The notes below the pieces were generated by a model, which was not told the DNA's origin, made no database searches, and worked only from the letters and a program-made list of their open reading frames with translations. Positions 6,567 to 9,183 of a DNA stretch of 9,183 bases are shown here, one piece after another (the stretch's first letter is position 1; each line of letters begins with the position of its first letter). A program made the position numbers and the translations under genes. This stretch comes from Bacteroidetes bacterium UBA3022 (GTDB lineage Bacteria > Bacteroidota > Bacteroidia > Chitinophagales > BACL12): NCBI GenBank assembly GCA_002346225.1, contig DDYY01000044.1, positions 1-9,183 of the forward strand. The letters run 5' to 3'.

Positions 6567-7107
6567 AATACTGCAATGGCTGAGAATGAGATATAAAATG
6601 GCGATAGCAATACTCGTATTTGTCGTACTGGCCTTTCTGGCAGTGCGCAATCTGTCGGCACAGGCACATGTCGACAAAAAGGCATATGATGTGATGTTGT
6701 CATCCCTGCTCAGTCATTCGGTGCCGGAAATGGAAGTGGAAAAGCTGGAGGTAGATGGTAACTACGTTCTGCTCGATGCCCGAGAACAAGCCGAATTTAC
6801 CGTGAGCCATGTACCGGGTGCTGTCTGGGTAGGATACGATGATTTCGATATGTCCCGACTGGAAGGTATCGATAAAGAACAGCCCATTGTCGTTTACTGC
6901 TCCGTCGGTTACCGCAGTGAGAAAATTGCCGAGCGGCTGAAGGATGCCGGATATCCCCACGTCAGCAACCTATATGGTGGCATCTTCGAATGGGTGAACC
7001 ACGGAAATGAAGTAGTGGATATGGACAACCAGCCCACTGAGAACGTGCATGCCTACTCTCCCTCCTGGGGTGTATGGCTTAAAAAGGGCCGTAAGGTCTA
7101 CGAATAA
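6559..7107 (+). CDS. Membrane-anchored or secreted single-domain rhodanese (sulfurtransferase)
   Basis: 182 residues from ATG 6559. Residues 15-29 (AIAILVFVVLAFLAV) after a basic RYK form a signal peptide or membrane anchor, so the rhodanese domain should face the periplasm. The domain shows LDAREQAEF (LDAR at 72-75) with SHVPGAVWVGYDDF, then the active-site loop C114-S-V-G-Y-R119-S. The six-residue loop fits sulfur-transferring rhodaneses rather than the seven-residue loop of Cdc25-type phosphatases. A tail after GGIFEWVNHG (YSPSWGVWLKKGRKVYE) closes the protein. Start choice: ATG 6559 overlaps the stop of the TauE-like gene (ATGCCTGA) and suits translational coupling. ATG 6586 (MRYKM) or 6598 would give a more classical signal peptide of 173 or 169 residues total. 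The frame opens earlier, at 6526, but that would lie well inside the upstream gene. Likely role: moving sulfane sulfur, for example between thiosulfate and a thiol or cyanide, in partnership with the exporter. Confidence 0.85.
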   Translation: MPEILQWLRMRYKMAIAILVFVVLAFLAVRNLSAQAHVDKKAYDVMLSSLLSHSVPEMEVEKLEVDGNYVLLDAREQAEFTVSHVPGAVWVGYDDFDMSRLEGIDKEQPIVVYCSVGYRSEKIAERLKDAGYPHVSNLYGGIFEWVNHGNEVVDMDNQPTENVHAYSPSWGVWLKKGRKVYE

Positions 7108-7141
7108 CTACCCGTCGGTAACGATTACTTCCTGCTTTCCG

Positions 7142-7172
7142 TTTTATCCCAACGGCAAACAACTTATATTTG
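7142..7172 (+). promoter_or_regulatory. Bacteroidota-type promoter of pyrH (-7 box TATATTTG)
   Basis: TATATTTG at 7165-7172 matches TAnnTTTG exactly. A weak -33 element, TTTT (7142-7145, consensus TTTG), lies 19 bases upstream, the normal spacing. Only five bases (CAACC) separate the box from the pyrH ATG at 7178, so the predicted transcription start is at or one base before the start codon. This would make pyrH mRNA leaderless or nearly so, and make the pyrH-frr unit independent of the upstream rhodanese. Confidence 0.55.
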
Positions 7173-7177
7173 CAACC

Positions 7178-7894
7178 ATGCCGTTGAAGTATAAACGTAT
7201 TCTCCTGAAACTGAGTGGTGAAGCACTCATGGGTAAACAGAATTATGGTATTGATGCCGATAGGCTGAGCCAATATGCCGAAGAAATAAAAGATGCAATT
7301 GAACAAGGTGCACAGGTAGCAGTGGTGATTGGCGGAGGCAATATCTTCCGCGGTATGAACGGCACTCAATCAGGAATCGATCGCGCTCAGGGCGATTACA
7401 TGGGCATGCTCGCCACCGTCATCAACGGGATGGCATTGCAAAGTGCGCTGGAAAATGTTGGCATGTATACCCGCCTGCTAAGCGCCATTAAAATGGAACA
7501 GATTTGCGAACCATATATACGCAGAAGGGCTATCCGTCACCTGGAAAAGGGCAGGGTGGTCATCTTTGGCGCAGGCACAGGAAATCCCTATTTTACGACA
7601 GACACAGCTGCCTCTCTTCGCGCCATTGAAGTGCAGGCCGATGTTATTCTCAAAGGAACCAGGGTAGACGGTATCTATACTGCCGACCCCGAGAAAGACC
7701 CGAATGCCACCCGCTTTGATACCATCAGTTTCCGGGAGGTATACAACAAGAACTTAAGTGTAATGGATATGACTGCATTTACACTTTGCGAAGAGAATAA
7801 TCTGCCTATCATCGTTTTTGATATGAATAAGAAAGGAAACTTACATAATCTCCTGGCAGGTGATAATGTAGGTACCCTTGTTACCAATAAATAG
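7178..7894 (+). CDS. pyrH: Uridylate (UMP) kinase
   Basis: 238 residues, the standard length for bacterial UMP kinase, an amino-acid-kinase-fold hexamer in the cytoplasm that phosphorylates UMP to UDP for pyrimidine nucleotide and RNA/DNA synthesis. Visible motifs: KLSGEAL at 11-17 (phosphate-binding N-terminus), IGGGNIFRG with G52-G-G-N55-x-x-R58-G59, GAGTGNPYFTTDTAA from G131 with D142 (UMP-binding region), and LKGTRVDGIYTADP (nucleotide-binding part). The frame is open back to 7049, but those 43 residues overlap the rhodanese gene in another frame and resemble no UMP kinase. ATG 7178 (MPLKYKRILLKLSGEA) is the usual start. A perfect -7 promoter box lies five bases upstream. frr follows after 8 bases, the widespread pyrH-frr pair. 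The rpsB-tsf genes that often precede pyrH are not here; a rhodanese gene is. Regulation of the enzyme by GTP and UTP is family knowledge. Confidence 0.97.
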   Translation: MPLKYKRILLKLSGEALMGKQNYGIDADRLSQYAEEIKDAIEQGAQVAVVIGGGNIFRGMNGTQSGIDRAQGDYMGMLATVINGMALQSALENVGMYTRLLSAIKMEQICEPYIRRRAIRHLEKGRVVIFGAGTGNPYFTTDTAASLRAIEVQADVILKGTRVDGIYTADPEKDPNATRFDTISFREVYNKNLSVMDMTAFTLCEENNLPIIVFDMNKKGNLHNLLAGDNVGTLVTNK

Positions 7895-7902
7895 ATCTTA
7901 GT

Positions 7903-8478
7903 ATGAGCGATCAATTATTTGAAGAACTGGATATGGTAAAGGAAGAGGCCAGGGAACATATGCAACGTTCCGTGGATCACCTGGAATCAGAATTGGTAAA
8001 AGTACGCGCCGGAAGGGCCAACGTCAATATGCTGGAAGGCATCAAAGTGAATTACTACGGAGCACCTACGCCCATCCATCAGGTAGCGAATATCAGTACA
8101 CCCGATGCCAGGTCTATTACCATTCAGCCCTGGGAGAAGAATATAATAGGGGAGATTGAAAAGGCTATTCTCGCAGCCAATATCGGCCTGACGCCCCAGA
8201 ACAATGGTGAAATGGTGCGACTAAACCTGCCACCCATGACAGAGGAGCGGAGAAGGGAACTGGTGAAGAACGTGAAACACCTGGGCGAAAATGCCAAGGT
8301 AACCATCCGGAATGCCCGCAAAGAAGCCAATGACCATATCAAGAAATTACAGAAGGAGGGACTCTCGGAAGATATCGCTAAAGATGCTGAAGACGAAGTA
8401 CAGAAAATGACAGATAGCTATTCGGCCGAGGTAGATAAACACCTGGATAGAAAAGAAAAAGAAATCATGACGGTCTAA
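7903..8478 (+). CDS. frr: Ribosome recycling factor
   Basis: 191 residues (family about 185), full length. Frr works with EF-G to split post-termination ribosomes from mRNA in the cytoplasm. It is L-shaped, with a three-helix bundle and a small beta domain. Seen here: the helix-1 motif ELVKVRAGRANVNMLEGIKVNYYG, the beta-domain stretch with TPIHQVANISTPDARSITIQPWE, the hinge LNLPPMTEERRRELVKNVK, and the helix-3 stretch KVTIRNARKEANDHIKKL carrying the conserved arginines that contact the ribosome. The C-terminus is charged and helical (DKHLDRKEKEIMTV). ATG 7903 lies 8 bases after the pyrH stop with no Shine-Dalgarno, so translation is probably coupled to pyrH. fabG follows after 37 bases. Confidence 0.97.
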   Translation: MSDQLFEELDMVKEEAREHMQRSVDHLESELVKVRAGRANVNMLEGIKVNYYGAPTPIHQVANISTPDARSITIQPWEKNIIGEIEKAILAANIGLTPQNNGEMVRLNLPPMTEERRRELVKNVKHLGENAKVTIRNARKEANDHIKKLQKEGLSEDIAKDAEDEVQKMTDSYSAEVDKHLDRKEKEIMTV

Positions 8479-8515
8479 GGTTCCGAATTTTGAAAATGCA
8501 TAAAGTCAACCTGAA

Positions 8516-9183
8516 ATGAAATTACTCGATCAAAAAGTTTGTCTGGTTACCGGTGCCTCCCGAGGTATCGGGGAAGCCATTGCTGTGCGCTTTGCAGAAC
8601 AGGGCGCCAATGTTGCTTTTACCTATCAATCATCAGAAGAAAAGGCAAAAGCCCTCGAAAGTCGCCTTGCAGCGATGGGCGTAAAGGCCAAGGGTTACCG
8701 CTCCAATGCCGGGAATTACGCTGAGGCAGAACAACTCATCACAGATGTGCTGGCTGATTTTGGCGGACTGGATGCTGTTGTCAATAACGCCGGAATCACC
8801 CGCGATAACCTGATGTTGCGCATGAGCGAGCAGGAGTGGGATGATGTAATGGCCATCAACCTTAAGAGCTGTTTCAATATTACCAAGCACGCCATCAAAC
8901 CCATGATGCGCGCCAAAAAAGGCAGCATTATCAATATTTCATCCATTGTGGGACTGAGCGGACAGGCAGGTCAGGCGAACTACAGTGCCTCCAAAGCAGG
9001 TATCATAGGTTTCACCAAAAGTGTAGCCAAAGAGCTGGGTTCCAGAAATATTCGCAGCAATGCTATTGCTCCGGGCTTCATTCAAACCGACATGACCGAT
9101 GAATTGCCTGATAATCTCAAGGAAACCTATTTCAAGCAAATTCCTCTCGGGCGCTTCGGTAAACCTGAGGAAGTAGCAGATGT
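8516..9183 (+). CDS. fabG: 3-oxoacyl-[acyl-carrier-protein] reductase FabG, 3' end cut by window
   Basis: 222 residues are visible of about 248; the frame runs off the right edge without a stop. FabG is a cytoplasmic short-chain dehydrogenase/reductase that reduces 3-oxoacyl-ACP with NADPH in fatty-acid elongation. Motifs: cofactor-binding TGASRGIG (12-19), NNAG (90-93), structural/catalytic N115 in INLKS, catalytic S143, and Y156-x-x-x-K160 in NYSASKAG. After these come IAPGFIQTDMTDELP (the PG motif with the substrate-side loop) and the FabG-typical IPLGRFGKPEEVAD. The close match to FabG, especially IAPGFIQTDMT and PLGRFGKPEEVA, favours FabG over a general SDR, though Bacteroidota often carry several fabG copies and this one could act elsewhere. 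ATG 8516 gives the usual short N-terminus (MKLLDQKVCLVTG). It lies 37 bases after frr. No terminator is seen between, so it may belong to the pyrH-frr transcript. Confidence 0.92.
   Translation, partial: MKLLDQKVCLVTGASRGIGEAIAVRFAEQGANVAFTYQSSEEKAKALESRLAAMGVKAKGYRSNAGNYAEAEQLITDVLADFGGLDAVVNNAGITRDNLMLRMSEQEWDDVMAINLKSCFNITKHAIKPMMRAKKGSIINISSIVGLSGQAGQANYSASKAGIIGFTKSVAKELGSRNIRSNAIAPGFIQTDMTDELPDNLKETYFKQIPLGRFGKPEEVAD

Noticed and set aside
7139..7155. CCGTT-N7-AACGG inverted repeat before pyrH as a terminator or operator
   Set aside because: The stem is only 5 bp with no T-tract after it, and it lies across the -33 region. It is too weak to call without comparative data.
7049..7177. 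N-terminal extension of pyrH to 7049
   Set aside because: It overlaps the end of the rhodanese gene in another frame and adds 43 residues not seen in UMP kinases, while ATG 7178 is directly behind a promoter box.
8485..8492. GAATTTTG as a -7 box for fabG
   Set aside because: It has one mismatch to TAnnTTTG in the important first base and no -33 TTG at suitable distance. The short 37-base gap after frr makes co-transcription simpler.

Overview
The window looks like chromosomal DNA of a Bacteroidota bacterium, most likely of the Chitinophagaceae or a close relative (inference). The signs are moderate GC, no Shine-Dalgarno sequences at the expected distance from most starts, perfect matches to the Bacteroidota -7 promoter element TAnnTTTG, and Bacteroidota-like versions of TrmB, NhaC, POT transporters, PyrH, Frr and FabG. 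It holds nine protein genes, two of them cut by the window edges. I see no tRNA, rRNA, CRISPR array, insertion sequence or phage gene.

Left part (1-625, minus strand): the tRNA m7G46 methyltransferase gene trmB, running off the left edge. It is divergent from everything else. The 82-base gap 626-707 holds a good trmB promoter and a small inverted repeat.

Membrane-transport block (708-5683, plus strand): an NhaC-type Na+/H+ antiporter, then, 42 bases on, a divergent POT-family transporter (POT1), a strong terminator, and a second, conventional POT peptide transporter (POT2) closed by its own strong terminator. All three couple to the proton gradient, so the block plausibly joins ion homeostasis with di/tripeptide uptake. 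POT1 stands out: it lacks both the TM1 arginine and the TM7 glutamate that form the gating salt bridge in characterised POTs, and it carries an extra soluble segment of about 85 residues between TM7 and TM8.

Sulfur pair (5751-7107): a TauE/SafE-family anion exporter whose ATG directly follows the T-tract of the POT2 terminator, overlapping by 8 bases a rhodanese with an N-terminal membrane anchor or signal peptide. Together they suggest handling of sulfite, thiosulfate or a related sulfur oxyanion at the inner membrane and periplasm.

Housekeeping block (7178-9183): pyrH (UMP kinase), frr (ribosome recycling factor) and fabG (3-oxoacyl-ACP reductase, cut by the right edge). pyrH has a perfect -7 box only five bases before its ATG, and trmB has the same layout with four bases, so both may be transcribed as leaderless or nearly leaderless mRNAs.

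Overall this is a mostly ordinary core region. The most interesting points are the altered POT paralogue, the terminator abutting a start codon, the exporter-rhodanese pair, and the promoter-at-ATG architecture. I found no clear new multi-gene system.
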